In this document: one piece after another, positions 7,341-15,764 of the stretch
How positions within the stretch are numbered: the first letter of the stretch is position 1
Layout of the letters: each line of letters opens with the position of its first letter
DNA from: an uncultured Oscillibacter sp.
GTDB taxonomy: Bacteria; Bacillota; Clostridia; Oscillospirales; Oscillospiraceae
NCBI GenBank assembly: GCA_950097035.1
Contig: CATNDT010000007.1
Coordinates: 1-37,148, forward strand
Length of the DNA: 37,148 bases
Direction of reading: 5' to 3'
The notes under the pieces: generated by a model
Told to the model about the DNA's origin: nothing
What the model saw: only the letters and a program-made list of their open reading frames with translations
Database searches by the model: none
Made by a program: the position numbers and the translations under genes

Positions 7341-8465
7341 TTATGCCGCGATCTTATAATCGTTCTCCTTGATGATGCCCTTCTTACGCATAAACTCAGA
7401 GGTCAGCCACGCCACAACGGCGGGAATCACAATGGAGATGAGAACCAGACCGATCCAGTCCATGGCTCCGGGGGCGATGGCCGCCTCACCCTGGGCAACA
7501 GCGCCCTCAGAGGGGCTGAGCCAGCCGGTGATGCAGCCGATGGGACCCACCAGACCGCAGGTGCCCATACCGGAGGAGATGGCCGCGCCGTTCATCTTCA
7601 GCTTGAACACGCAGGTGGCGATGGGGCCGTTGATCACCGAGGCGACAACAGCCGGCAGCCAGAGGACCGGCTTGCGAATCAGGTTGGGAACCTGGAGCAT
7701 GGAGGTGCCCAGTCCCTGGGAAACCAGACCGCCCACCTTGTTCTCCCTGTAGGAGGCCACGGCAAAGCCCACCATGTGGGCGCAGCAGCCGGCCACGGCG
7801 GCGCCGCCTGCCAGACCCACCAGGCCCAGTGCGGCACAGATGGCGGCGGAGCTGATGGGCAGGGTCAGAACGATGCCCATAATGGCGGCAACCAGAATGC
7901 CCATCAGGAAGGGCTGCTGGTTGGTGGCCCACATAATGATGTTGCCCAGCCAGCTGGCAGCGGTGCCGATGGGAGGCGCGATCAGTGTTGCCACAAGCAC
8001 GCCGCCCAGAATGGTGACGGTGGGAGTGACGATGAGGTCGACAGGGGTGCGCTTGGAAACCAGCTTGCCCAGGAACACCGCCACCAGGGTGACGACGAAC
8101 ACGGCCAGAGGGCCGCCCGCGCCGCCCAGAGAGTTGGCGGCATAGCCAACCGTCAGGCAGGAATAGATGACAAAGGGAGGCGCTTTCATAGAATAGGCGA
8201 TCGCGCCCGCCATCGCCGCGCCCTGCACAGCCACAGCGAAGTTGCGGGAGTCCACCAGCAGGGCAAACTCCTGACCCCACAGGGCATAGTTCAGGTCAAA
8301 GAGGTATACGCCGACTGTCTGGAAAATCGTACCAATCAGCAGAGAGGCGAAGAGGCCGTGAGCCATGCCGCCCAGGCCGTCGATAAAGATGCGCTGCATG
8401 GTAAAGGAGATATTCTGCTCCGCGCAGTACTTTTTAAAACCGGTTAACTCTTTCGTTTCGTTCAC
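7341..8465 (-). CDS. PTS_EIIC_2-family membrane permease, candidate nicotinate importer
   Basis: A 374-residue polytopic membrane protein with about ten hydrophobic segments and Gly/Ala-rich helices. It begins MNETKELTGFKKYCAEQ from a GTG start with AAGGAGG seven bases upstream. It matches proteins annotated as PTS transporter subunit IIC (PF13303, also PfoR-like), with blocks AIAYSMKAPPFVIYS, GGAGGPLAVFVVTLVAVFLGK, SSAAICAALGLVGLAGGAAVAG and MGTCGLVGPIGCI. There is no EIIA or EIIB gene nearby, and this family generally lacks PTS partners, so phosphotransfer of a sugar is unlikely. Its position between the nicotinate dehydrogenase and enamidase genes argues that it imports nicotinate or a pathway intermediate. 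That substrate is an inference. As far as I recall, the published E. barkeri cluster has no such gene. Confidence 0.85.
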   Translation of the reverse strand: MNETKELTGFKKYCAEQNISFTMQRIFIDGLGGMAHGLFASLLIGTIFQTVGVYLFDLNYALWGQEFALLVDSRNFAVAVQGAAMAGAIAYSMKAPPFVIYSCLTVGYAANSLGGAGGPLAVFVVTLVAVFLGKLVSKRTPVDLIVTPTVTILGGVLVATLIAPPIGTAASWLGNIIMWATNQQPFLMGILVAAIMGIVLTLPISSAAICAALGLVGLAGGAAVAGCCAHMVGFAVASYRENKVGGLVSQGLGTSMLQVPNLIRKPVLWLPAVVASVINGPIATCVFKLKMNGAAISSGMGTCGLVGPIGCITGWLSPSEGAVAQGEAAIAPGAMDWIGLVLISIVIPAVVAWLTSEFMRKKGIIKENDYKIAA

Positions 8466-8534
8466 GTTTTTTCCTCCTTTTAATCTCTACAACCACAGTT
8501 GTCTTGCAGGGGGAATGTATTTGCGAAGTACACG

Positions 8535-8623
8535 CCCGCGCGGCATCCACAACACGCCGCGCGGGGTCTGGCAGCTCTGCCAGGCCTGAGAGTTATGTTG
8601 AACGCGCCCCTTAGGGCAGGCGC
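8535..8623 (-). other. Structured intergenic element upstream of the permease
   Basis: The 167-base gap 8466-8632 holds three stems: a 10-base GC stem 8535-8544 with 8556-8565, a perfect 7-base stem 8568-8574 with 8577-8583, and a stem around 8604-8623. Between the last two, the - strand reads ATAACTCTCAGGC, matching the core of the element between permease and enamidase in the same order. No intrinsic terminator tail is present on the - strand. Confidence 0.5.
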
Positions 8624-8632
8624 ATCACAACC

Positions 8633-9634
8633 TTAATCCTTCGCTCCCTGCCCCTCCTGCCAGGCCTTTACAATGTCGGCCGGGAAGATAGGCGTGGAGG
8701 TAAAGCTGCTGCCGATCGCGTCGTTAATGGCCGCGATGGTGGCGGGGATGCTGGGAATCAGCGCCGGCTCGCCGACGCCCTTTGCGCCGTAAGGACCGGC
8801 TTCGCCCTCGCTGCTGACCACAATGGGATACACTACGGGAACGTCCATACTGGTCTCAATGATATACTTGGACAGCGTGGGATTCTTGATGGCTAAAGTC
8901 TTGGGGTCCACCTCGATCTTCTCGCTGATGACAAAGCCGGTGCCCATAGCGGTGCCGCCCTCGATCTGCCCTTCCACCAGCTTCATGCCGATGGGGGTGC
9001 CCACGTCGTGCGCGGAAACGGCCTTCAGCAGGGTCACCTCACCGGTATCCGTATCCACCTCAACCTCCAGAATGGTGGTGGCGTAAGAGTACAGCTCATA
9101 GGGGACGCCGGACATATCCGCGGGGTTGAGGTAGGTGGTCTTGGGGTTATAGTAACCCGCACCCACCGCCAAACGGCCATTTTTGCCCATAGCCGCCATC
9201 AGCTCGGGATAGGACATACGGATGGAGTTGTCTTTGTTGCTGTAAATCTCCCGGTTACGGAAGATCAGATCCTCCTCGGGAACGTTCAGCTCCTCGGAGG
9301 CAGTACGCTTCAGCTCGCCCATAGCATTCAGGCACGCATTTTTTACCGCATTGCCGGTGATGAAGGTCTGCCGGCTGGCGGAAGTAGCGCCGCCCTCCGG
9401 CGCAAACATCGTATCGGCCCAGGAAACCTGAATATTCTCATAGTTCAATCCCAGCGTCTCCGCCGCCACGGACGCCGCCATGGTGGAGGAGCCCTGGCCG
9501 ATGTCCGCCGCGCCCACCGTTACATGAACGCTGGTATCGGGCAGCACCTGCACAAAAGCGGCTGCCGGATTGGGGAGGCCCGTGTTGCCGACGCCGTAGA
9601 ACATACAGCCGACGCCTGTTCCTCTTCTCTTCAT
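8633..9634 (-). CDS. ndhM: Nicotinate dehydrogenase, medium molybdopterin subunit
   Basis: This 333-residue protein is the C-terminal half of a xanthine dehydrogenase-type molybdenum subunit, encoded as a separate gene as in E. barkeri. With NdhL it forms the site that hydroxylates nicotinate to 6-hydroxynicotinate, the first pathway step. Visible motifs are [12 protein letters not shown] at the N-terminus, VGAADIGQG (residues 40-48) for cofactor binding, [16 protein letters not shown] and [10 protein letters not shown] near the C-terminus, whose Glu (about residue 289) is the catalytic base of the superfamily. AAGGGAGGG lies upstream of the ATG (- strand), and the gene follows ndhL by 15 bases. 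The E. barkeri enzyme holds a labile non-selenocysteine selenium; no in-frame TGA is present here, in agreement. Confidence 0.95.
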   Translation of the reverse strand: MKRRGTGVGCMFYGVGNTGLPNPAAAFVQVLPDTSVHVTVGAADIGQGSSTMAASVAAETLGLNYENIQVSWADTMFAPEGGATSASRQTFITGNAVKNACLNAMGELKRTASEELNVPEEDLIFRNREIYSNKDNSIRMSYPELMAAMGKNGRLAVGAGYYNPKTTYLNPADMSGVPYELYSYATTILEVEVDTDTGEVTLLKAVSAHDVGTPIGMKLVEGQIEGGTAMGTGFVISEKIEVDPKTLAIKNPTLSKYIIETSMDVPVVYPIVVSSEGEAGPYGAKGVGEPALIPSIPATIAAINDAIGSSFTSTPIFPADIVKAWQEGQGAKD

Positions 9635-9649
9635 TTCACAAGCCCTCCC

Positions 9650-10936
9650 TTAATCCTTCTTCAAGCGGTCCAGCGCCTCAGGCATGACCTCAGCGGCCTT
9701 GTCCCGGGCCTGTACCAGGGTGTCCATAAAGCCGACGCTTTCTGTCAGCTTCTGCCCGGTGGGAATGACGGACCCCACCTTCTGGGCGTTGATCATCCGG
9801 ATCTCCAGCGGGCTCATGTGCAGTGCCTTGGCCAGGGCGTTCATCTGCCCCTCGTGGCATACGGCGGCCTGGGGCACGCCGAAACCGCGGAACGCGCCGC
9901 ACATGGGGTTGTTGGTATAGGCAAACACCGCGTCACAGCGGACGTTGGGGCACTCATAGGGGCCCACGATGTGCACCGGGGCCCGGCCGATGACCGCCGG
10001 GGCATAGGAGCTGTACGCACCTGCGTCGCAGGTCATATGGCACTCCACAGCCACCAGCTTGCCGTCCTTTGTCGCGCCGGTTTTGCACTTCATGGTCATG
10101 GGGTGGCGCTTGGAGGAGACCATGGTGGACTCACTGCGGGAGCGGACCATCTTCACCGGCCGCTTGGTGTGCCAGACCATCAGCGCGCAGTGAAGCTGTA
10201 CACTGATATCCAGCTTGCCGCCAAAGCCACCGCCGGTAACGGCCTGCTTCACCCGAACCCGGTTCTGGGGCACACCCAGCATGGCGGCCACCTCGTTGCG
10301 GTCATAATGGGCGTTTTGGGTGGAGACGATCACGTTCATCACACCCTGCTCGTCCAGATAGGCGATGCCCGCATCGGGCTCAATGAACATGTGGGAAAGG
10401 ATATGGGTGGAGTAGGTGTTCTCCACAATCACGTCGCACTTGGCCCAGGCCTCGTCCACATTGCCGTATTCCAGGTGCTTTTTCACGTTGACGTTGGTAT
10501 CTCCGTGGACCTTGGGGGAGTCCTCCTCCATGGCCCGCTCAAAGGAGGAGACCGCCTCCAGCTCCTCATATTCCACTTCAATGAGATCCAGGGCATCCTG
10601 CACCAGCTCCGGCGTCTCCGCCGCAACAACGGCAATGGCGTCGCCATAGCGGCGGACCTTGTCGTCCACCAGGCAGGGCTCATCCTTAAAAATGATGCCG
10701 AAGCGGTTCTTGCCGGGAATCGCCGTATGATCCAGGGCGCAGGCCACGCCGGGCAGGGCGCGGGCCTTTTCCAGATTCAGCTTTTTCACATAGGCGTGGG
10801 GCACGGTGCTGCGGAACACGCCGCCGTAGAGCATGTTTGGCATCTTGTAGTCCGCCGCGAACTTGGCTGTGCCCATAACCTTCTCCAGGGAGTCGACCTT
10901 CACATGGTCTTTTGCCAGAACTGCATAGTCTTTCAT
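9650..10936 (-). CDS. ndhL: Nicotinate dehydrogenase, large molybdopterin subunit
   Basis: A 428-residue N-terminal half of a molybdenum hydroxylase large subunit, split from NdhM. It begins MKDYAVLAKDHVKVDSLEKV and shows GTAKFAADYKMPNMLYG, the hammerhead-domain block FRSTVPHAYV, VVAAETPELVQDALDLIEVEYEEL, SHMFIEPDAGIAYL, TGGGFGGKLD (molybdopterin contact) and GAFRGFGVPQAAV. Its ATG overlaps the ndhS stop by four bases, a sign of translational coupling. Together with NdhM, NdhS and NdhF it forms a four-subunit Mo/Fe-S/FAD enzyme that passes electrons from nicotinate to NADP+ in E. barkeri. The two-gene split of the molybdenum protein is a hallmark of this enzyme class and supports the specific call over xanthine dehydrogenase. 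Confidence 0.95.
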   Translation of the reverse strand: MKDYAVLAKDHVKVDSLEKVMGTAKFAADYKMPNMLYGGVFRSTVPHAYVKKLNLEKARALPGVACALDHTAIPGKNRFGIIFKDEPCLVDDKVRRYGDAIAVVAAETPELVQDALDLIEVEYEELEAVSSFERAMEEDSPKVHGDTNVNVKKHLEYGNVDEAWAKCDVIVENTYSTHILSHMFIEPDAGIAYLDEQGVMNVIVSTQNAHYDRNEVAAMLGVPQNRVRVKQAVTGGGFGGKLDISVQLHCALMVWHTKRPVKMVRSRSESTMVSSKRHPMTMKCKTGATKDGKLVAVECHMTCDAGAYSSYAPAVIGRAPVHIVGPYECPNVRCDAVFAYTNNPMCGAFRGFGVPQAAVCHEGQMNALAKALHMSPLEIRMINAQKVGSVIPTGQKLTESVGFMDTLVQARDKAAEVMPEALDRLKKD

Positions 10937-11418
10937 GCCTGCGCCTCCTCTCTTCTGCGCTGGGCCGCCAGCAGCACCGCCTCGATGATCTTGGCGTAGC
11001 CGGTGCAGCGGCAGAGATTGCCGCTCATGGCCAGCTTAACCTCTTCCTCAGTGGGGTTGGGGTTTTTGGCCAGCAGCGCCTCGGCCGACAAAATCATACC
11101 GGGAGTGCAAAAGCCGCACTGCACGGCGCCGCTGTCCATAAAGGCCTGCTGCACCGCGTCGGGCCTGCCGTCGGGGCTTACGCCCTCCAGGGTCACGATG
11201 TCCGCCCCCTGGGCCTGTCCCGCCAGAACGCAGCAGCTGGTGACGGGCTCTCCGTTATAGATCACGGTGCAGGCACCGCACTCGCCCTCGCTGCAGCCCT
11301 CTTTCACACTGGTGAGGTTCAGATCCTCCCGCAGCATATCCAGCAGGCGCTTGTTGGGGTCGATCTCCACAGACACCGGCTTGTGGTTCACGGTACAACG
11401 TACGGTGATCTTGTTCAT
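10933..11418 (-). CDS. ndhS: Nicotinate dehydrogenase, small 2x[2Fe-2S] subunit
   Basis: The 161-residue protein holds two [2Fe-2S] domains. Cys42, Cys47, Cys50 and Cys62 (GCSEGECGACTV...TSCC) form the plant-ferredoxin type cluster. Cys101, Cys104, Cys136 and Cys138 (QCGFCTPGM...NLCRCTGY) form the second, which is typical of xanthine dehydrogenase-type small subunits. It transfers electrons from the molybdenum site to FAD. It overlaps ndhF upstream and ndhL downstream by four bases each. Its length agrees with family members of about 155-165 residues. It is cytoplasmic. Confidence 0.96.
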   Translation of the reverse strand: MNKITVRCTVNHKPVSVEIDPNKRLLDMLREDLNLTSVKEGCSEGECGACTVIYNGEPVTSCCVLAGQAQGADIVTLEGVSPDGRPDAVQQAFMDSGAVQCGFCTPGMILSAEALLAKNPNPTEEEVKLAMSGNLCRCTGYAKIIEAVLLAAQRRREEAQA

Positions 11419-12311
11419 ACCTGCACCTCCTCAATTCCCAGCTGGCCCAGAATGTCGGCAAACAGCTTCTTGAATACGCCCTGGGCCCCTTCCTTCTTAT
11501 AGAACACGGACCAGGGGCGGGACCGGTTGGCCTCCAGAATCTGGTCGTGCATGATGGGCAGCACCTCCAGCATGGTGGCGTAGGAGAGCTTCTTGCCCAC
11601 CAGATACTCCTCGCAGGTGGCAAAGTGCATGGGATACCGGCCCAGTGCGCCGCCCCGCATGGAGACGTGGGTGCACACGCCGGCGTCGTCCACGGTGGCC
11701 GTCATGCCGCCGCCGATGACGCTGATGGCCAGAGACTTGCGCTTGGCCAGCTTGTAAAAGGCGGTGGCGGTGTGCCTGGTGTCCGGCACGGGGAAGGAAA
11801 CCTCCGTCAGCAGCTCATCCGCTTCCAGAATGTTGCGCTTTTCCTTGCCCTCCCCGGCCAGAAAGTCGTTGATGTTCATAGTCCGCTCCCCCCGCACGCT
11901 GCGGAGGGTCACGTCGGCGTTCAGGGTAACGCAGGCCGCTAACCCGTCGCCGGCCACGGAGGACTGGGCGATGTTGCCGCCGATGGTGCCCAGATTCCGG
12001 ATCTGGGGGGAGCCCACCTGGCGGGTGGCGTCGTGAAGGATGCGGACTTTCTCCCGAATGGTCTCATCCGCCGCCAGGGCGGCGTGGGTGGTCATGGAAC
12101 CGATATGGAATCTGCCGCTCTCCACGCGGATATAGCTCAGCTCCGGAATGTGCTTGAGGTCGACGATTACCGCCGGGGTAGCCTTCCGCTCATTCAGCTC
12201 CAGCACCAGGTCCGTGCCGCCGGCGATGGCGGAAACGCTCTCCCGGTGTTCGTGCATCAACTGCAGCGCTTCATCCACAGTTGTGGGTGTATAAAATTCA
12301 AATGGCTTCAT
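11415..12311 (-). CDS. ndhF: Nicotinate dehydrogenase, FAD subunit
   Basis: A 298-residue CoxM-type FAD-binding subunit. The FAD motifs are AGGTD at residues 30-34 and NLGTIGGN at about 106-113; a C-terminal CO dehydrogenase flavoprotein domain follows. It accepts electrons from the two Fe-S clusters of NdhS. The ndhF-ndhS-ndhL-ndhM order is identical to that described in E. barkeri. The start ATG (MKPFEFYTPTTVDEAL) lies 38 bases after the hgd stop with AAGAGGAG upstream on the - strand. The three coding overlaps from here on make one tightly coupled complex-coding block. Confidence 0.95.
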   Translation of the reverse strand: MKPFEFYTPTTVDEALQLMHEHRESVSAIAGGTDLVLELNERKATPAVIVDLKHIPELSYIRVESGRFHIGSMTTHAALAADETIREKVRILHDATRQVGSPQIRNLGTIGGNIAQSSVAGDGLAACVTLNADVTLRSVRGERTMNINDFLAGEGKEKRNILEADELLTEVSFPVPDTRHTATAFYKLAKRKSLAISVIGGGMTATVDDAGVCTHVSMRGGALGRYPMHFATCEEYLVGKKLSYATMLEVLPIMHDQILEANRSRPWSVFYKKEGAQGVFKKLFADILGQLGIEEVQV

Positions 12312-12349
12312 AGCCGCTCCTCTTCTTTCATTCTAGTAAAGTGGGGCGC

Positions 12350-13249
12350 TCAGCCCTCTTTGGGGGCGCGGATCTCCACGCCGCACAGCCGTTCCCAGAT
12401 CTTGATGACGGCGGACATGTCCTCACCGCCCAGGCCGGCAGCCCGGGCCTGCTCGTACACCGCCATGCACGCATTGGACATGGGGATGGGCACCTGCATG
12501 GCGCGGCTGGCCTCCTGGGCCAGGGTCAGGTCCTTGTACTGCACGTCCATGGCAAAGCCGGGCTCAAAGGCGTCCGCCATGATGAACTTCTTCATCTTCG
12601 CGGTCAAAGCATAGCTGTTGCCGGAGGAGGTGCTGATGATCTCATACATGGTCTCCGGGTCCAGTCCGCACTTGGCGCCCAGCACCAGAGCCTCCGCCAA
12701 AGAGGCCATGTTGGCGCCCAGCAGCATGTTGTTCACGATCTTCATGGCGTCGCCCATGCCCACGCCGCCGATGTGCTGGATGCGCTTGCCAATGGCCTGG
12801 AGCACCGGCTCCACCCGGGCAAAGGTCTCGTCATCCGCGCCCACCATAATGGTCAGGGTGCCGGCCTCAGCGCCGGCGGTGCCGCCGCTGACGGGGGCGT
12901 CGATATATTTCACGCCCCTCTCCGCCGCAACCTTCGCCATCTTCTGTGTGGTGGCAGGGGCCACGGAGGACATATCCACGATCACGGTGCCGGGCTTGCA
13001 GGCCGCCAGCACACCCTCGGGGCCGCACATCACGCTCTCCACAATCGCGCCGTTGGGCAGCATGGTAAAGGCCACGTCCACCTCGGCCGCCAGTGCCTGG
13101 TTGGTGGGGCAGTGCTTCGCGCCCAGGGCCACCAGCTGGTCCACCAGAGCGGGCACCAGATCGTTTACATAGGTCTCAAATCCGGCCTTGACCACATTCG
13201 TCGCCATGTGCTTGCCCATGCGTCCAAGGCCGATAAATCCAACTTTCAT
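12350..13249 (-). CDS. hgd: 2-(hydroxymethyl)glutarate dehydrogenase
   Basis: A 299-residue member of the 3-hydroxyisobutyrate dehydrogenase family. It reduces (S)-2-formylglutarate to (S)-2-(hydroxymethyl)glutarate with NADH. The N-terminus MKVGFIGLGRMGKHMA is a Rossmann fold with GxGxxG. Next come DMSSVAPATTQ, the substrate-binding DAPVSGGTAGAEAGTL and the catalytic Lys in GDAMKIVNNMLLG. The start was placed at 13249, much shorter than the open frame, because AAGGAGA lies seven bases upstream and the Rossmann glycines must sit near the N-terminus. It lies 47 bases after the UPF0280/ApbE-like gene and before ndhF. Tetrahydrofolate is not needed; fourth step of the pathway. Confidence 0.94.
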   Translation of the reverse strand: MKVGFIGLGRMGKHMATNVVKAGFETYVNDLVPALVDQLVALGAKHCPTNQALAAEVDVAFTMLPNGAIVESVMCGPEGVLAACKPGTVIVDMSSVAPATTQKMAKVAAERGVKYIDAPVSGGTAGAEAGTLTIMVGADDETFARVEPVLQAIGKRIQHIGGVGMGDAMKIVNNMLLGANMASLAEALVLGAKCGLDPETMYEIISTSSGNSYALTAKMKKFIMADAFEPGFAMDVQYKDLTLAQEASRAMQVPIPMSNACMAVYEQARAAGLGGEDMSAVIKIWERLCGVEIRAPKEG

Positions 13250-13296
13250 AGTTGCATTCTCCTTATTTTCAAGTTGCCCCCAAAAGGGGCCTTCTG

Positions 13297-14127
13297 TCAG
13301 TCCAGCGGCTTTGGAAACCAGAGCTGCCGGCCCTGGATATCCGCCGCGGCAAAGAGCAGGTTGCCCCGCCCGTGCTGCCGTGCCGCCTCCCGGCGGACCT
13401 GTTCCAGTCCCTGCCGAATCTCTGCCTCCTCCAGCATCTCCACCTGGCGCACGATCTGCAGCCCGGCGATGTCGCTCTCCGGCTCGATCTCCCCGGCAAG
13501 GCAGGTGTACACCCGGGGAGAGGCCACATAGGAGCAGTTGGCCAGGTGGGTGGCGCAGGCGTCCGCCAGCGCGCAGCGGCGGGAAAACACCGTGACGGAG
13601 CTGGCGATGCCACGGGTCAGGCTCCGCCCGCCCAGGCCGCTGGTACACACGCCGCCGATGCCGTCCTCCGCCCGGAGGGTAATCACCTGGGAGATCTTTC
13701 CGTCCAATTCCGGCAAAATGCCCATTCGCATCTGCTGGCCGGGTCCCAGCCGCAGCGCCACGTCACCGCCGTTGTTCACGGCCACCATGTCCGCGCCCCG
13801 GGCATAGACCCAGTCCGCCACCGCGTCCGCCACCGTGCCGGCAACTGCCGCCATGGGGGTCAGCGTCGCCTCACCGGCGGCCAGCACCGCCTCCGCCATC
13901 ACCCTGGGAAGCCCCTCCAGACCGGAGAAGTCCCCCTCCCCGGGCGCCTGCCGCAAAACAGGCAGGGCAGCGGCGATCTCTGCCAGAGACGATTCAATGA
14001 GGGGAAAGGCCGCCTCCGCCAAAGACGGCGTGGGAGAGCCCTGACGGCGGGCCGTGATGACCATGGACACCGGCCCATAGTCCACGAATACCCGGCCGTC
14101 AGGCAGTGTATGCAAATATTCGCTCAC
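13297..14127 (-). CDS. UPF0280/ApbE-like protein, possible flavin transferase or flavin-handling partner of Hnr
   Basis: A 276-residue protein that starts one base after the hnr stop codon, so it is tightly coupled to the reductase. It matches the UPF0280 group of ApbE-related proteins. Visible features are a beta-rich N-terminus (GRVFVDYGPVSMVITARR), then MAEAVLAAGEATLTPMAAVAGTVADAVADW, VAVNNGGDVALRL, and a Gly-rich GIGGVCTSGLGGRSL. ApbE proteins attach FMN to Thr or Ser of target proteins, and the AGTVADAVAD and VNNGGDVAL blocks are the parts shared with them. Because E. barkeri 6-hydroxynicotinate reductase has a covalently bound flavin, this gene is an attractive candidate for its attachment. 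That function is inferred from family and neighbour, and no UPF0280 activity is established that I know of. It has no signal peptide. Confidence 0.83.
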   Translation of the reverse strand: MSEYLHTLPDGRVFVDYGPVSMVITARRQGSPTPSLAEAAFPLIESSLAEIAAALPVLRQAPGEGDFSGLEGLPRVMAEAVLAAGEATLTPMAAVAGTVADAVADWVYARGADMVAVNNGGDVALRLGPGQQMRMGILPELDGKISQVITLRAEDGIGGVCTSGLGGRSLTRGIASSVTVFSRRCALADACATHLANCSYVASPRVYTCLAGEIEPESDIAGLQIVRQVEMLEEAEIRQGLEQVRREAARQHGRGNLLFAAADIQGRQLWFPKPLD

Positions 14128-14128
14128 G

Positions 14129-15643
14129 TTACTTCTGATACTCGGGGAAATCCTTTACATTTTTGATCCGGTCCATGTGACCGCCGATCTTCTCGTAATC
14201 CTCTTTGGTCATGGTGTACTCCACCGGGGCCACAGTGGCCGGGGTGGGCACCCAGGTAAAGGCCTTGTTGATGACCTTGCCGGTGTCTACGATGAAGTTC
14301 AGTCCGCCGCCGGGATAGACAAATGCAGGCGCGCCGCCGATGGTCAGCTGGGCACGGCCCTCGTGAACCGCCTCGGTGATCGCCACAGGGTGCTTGCACA
14401 CACCGCCCCGGGCGGAGCCGCCGGTGCCGCCGCAGTACATGACGCTGGTCATGGAGCTCTGGCAGTTCTCGTGGATGGTCCTGGCCACCTTGGCGGCCTT
14501 TTCGGTCATGGGAATCTCCTTGACATCGCCGTCCTCCTGAACCTCAAACAGGGCCGCGATCTCGCCGGTGGTGTTGGTGACCAGAATGGTCATGCCGGCG
14601 TGGGCCACGGACATATCCACGCTCTTGATGGCGTCCCGCGGGGTCTGGAGCACGGTGCCGCCGATGCCGTCGCCATGGCCGCCGAAGTAGCGGCCCACGG
14701 TGCTCTTGGTGGCGTTGGGAATCACGCCGGACCACTTCATGCCCACCTCACGGCCGGCCAGGTGCTCGCTGAAAAGGCCGGTGACATGGTGGTCGATGAC
14801 GATGCACTCGTCCACGGCCTCCTTCATCACGTCGGCCAGCAGTCCGATGGTGGCGCTGCCGCAGCCGATCCGCATGGTCTGCTCCTCCACGCCGTTAATG
14901 ACGGGGGCCTTGCCCTGCTGGCAGCGGATCTTGATCTTCTTGTCCACAGACAGCTCCACTTCCTCGCCATTGGCCAGGGCGCAGATGGTGCGGGCGGTGG
15001 CGAAGCCGCCGTCCTTGGCGGTGAGGCGGTTGGCGCCGCCCACGTAGATCATCTTGGAGCCGTACTCCTCGGTCTGGACCATGCCCACGGGCTTACCCTC
15101 GCAGTAGACCGTGGCGCCCTCCTCGCCGATGTATGTATTGGTGTCCAGCTTCACCAGCACGCCGCTGTAGCTCAGGGGCGCCTCGGTGACGGTGGTGACC
15201 ACGTCCACGCCGTCCCGGTTCTCACACACGATGTGAGGGGCCGGACGGATGCAGGGATAGTTGGTGCCCGCGCCCACGGCGGTGATGATGGGCTTGCGGA
15301 TGTTCTCCGCCGCCTCTACCTGGGGCAGGGGCTCCACCACCAGCTTGCGGTTGCGCACCAGCTTGCCGCCCTCGTTGGTGTAGCGCTTGCAGGCGCCGGT
15401 GGAACCCACCGGAATCTTGCACTGAACGGAGCAGGAGGAGCACTGAATCATTCCCTCGGTCTGGTCTGCGTTTTCGATCACACCAAAGGGGCACACACGG
15501 CGGCAGATATTGCACTCCACGCACTTGTCCGTAATCCGAACATACTTCTGGCCGTTCTCCTCTCCGGCGACAATGGCCTCAATGGGGCAGTTCTTCATAC
15601 AGATCCGGCACTTTTTGCAGGCGTCTTCTCTAATTTTCAGCAT
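14129..15643 (-). CDS. hnr: 6-hydroxynicotinate reductase
   Basis: A 504-residue iron-sulfur flavoprotein that reduces 6-hydroxynicotinate to 1,4,5,6-tetrahydro-6-oxonicotinate, the second pathway step. Its electron donor is thought to be ferredoxin. From the chosen ATG (MLKIREDAC), Cys9/12/15/19 and Cys41/44/47/51 form two [4Fe-4S] ferredoxin motifs. Cys68/71/75/85 follow as likely ligands of the extra [2Fe-2S]. This agrees with the published content of one [2Fe-2S], two [4Fe-4S] and a covalent flavin in the E. barkeri enzyme. ATG 15643 is preferred because AAGGAGA lies nine bases upstream; a GTG 21 bases further upstream overlaps that site. It is the first gene behind a good promoter at 15708-15736. 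Confidence 0.95.
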   Translation of the reverse strand: MLKIREDACKKCRICMKNCPIEAIVAGEENGQKYVRITDKCVECNICRRVCPFGVIENADQTEGMIQCSSCSVQCKIPVGSTGACKRYTNEGGKLVRNRKLVVEPLPQVEAAENIRKPIITAVGAGTNYPCIRPAPHIVCENRDGVDVVTTVTEAPLSYSGVLVKLDTNTYIGEEGATVYCEGKPVGMVQTEEYGSKMIYVGGANRLTAKDGGFATARTICALANGEEVELSVDKKIKIRCQQGKAPVINGVEEQTMRIGCGSATIGLLADVMKEAVDECIVIDHHVTGLFSEHLAGREVGMKWSGVIPNATKSTVGRYFGGHGDGIGGTVLQTPRDAIKSVDMSVAHAGMTILVTNTTGEIAALFEVQEDGDVKEIPMTEKAAKVARTIHENCQSSMTSVMYCGGTGGSARGGVCKHPVAITEAVHEGRAQLTIGGAPAFVYPGGGLNFIVDTGKVINKAFTWVPTPATVAPVEYTMTKEDYEKIGGHMDRIKNVKDFPEYQK

Positions 15644-15707
15644 GCTCCTCGTTCTCCTTTTCACAGTAATACAGTAATAATGTGGCTACTTACACTCCAT
15701 TGAGTTT

Positions 15708-15736
15708 AGAATACCGTAATTATCAAGCAATGACAA
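15708..15736 (-). promoter_or_regulatory. Promoter of the hnr-hgd-ndh-ena unit
   Basis: On the - strand TTGTCA (15731-15736) and TATTCT (15708-15713) are separated by exactly 17 bases. The -35 box is the end of a GTATTTGTCA element that is also found at the dmdA promoter and 57 bases upstream. The start codon of hnr is 65 bases downstream. Confidence 0.65.
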
Positions 15737-15764
15737 ATACAAAAAAGATTAGCTCCAGGGGCCT

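Noticed and set aside
8584-8600. CCTGAGAG on the + strand as part of a TPP (THI-box) riboswitch
   Set aside because: No ACCTGAT or AATACCAGCG-type segment follows, and no + strand gene lies downstream.
8535-8623. Possible glycine riboswitch, because ACTCTCAGGC on the - strand recalls its 3' core
   Set aside because: The other conserved parts (CTCTGGAGAG and GCCGAAGG type segments) are missing and the genes have no link with glycine. It was kept only as an unclassified structured element.
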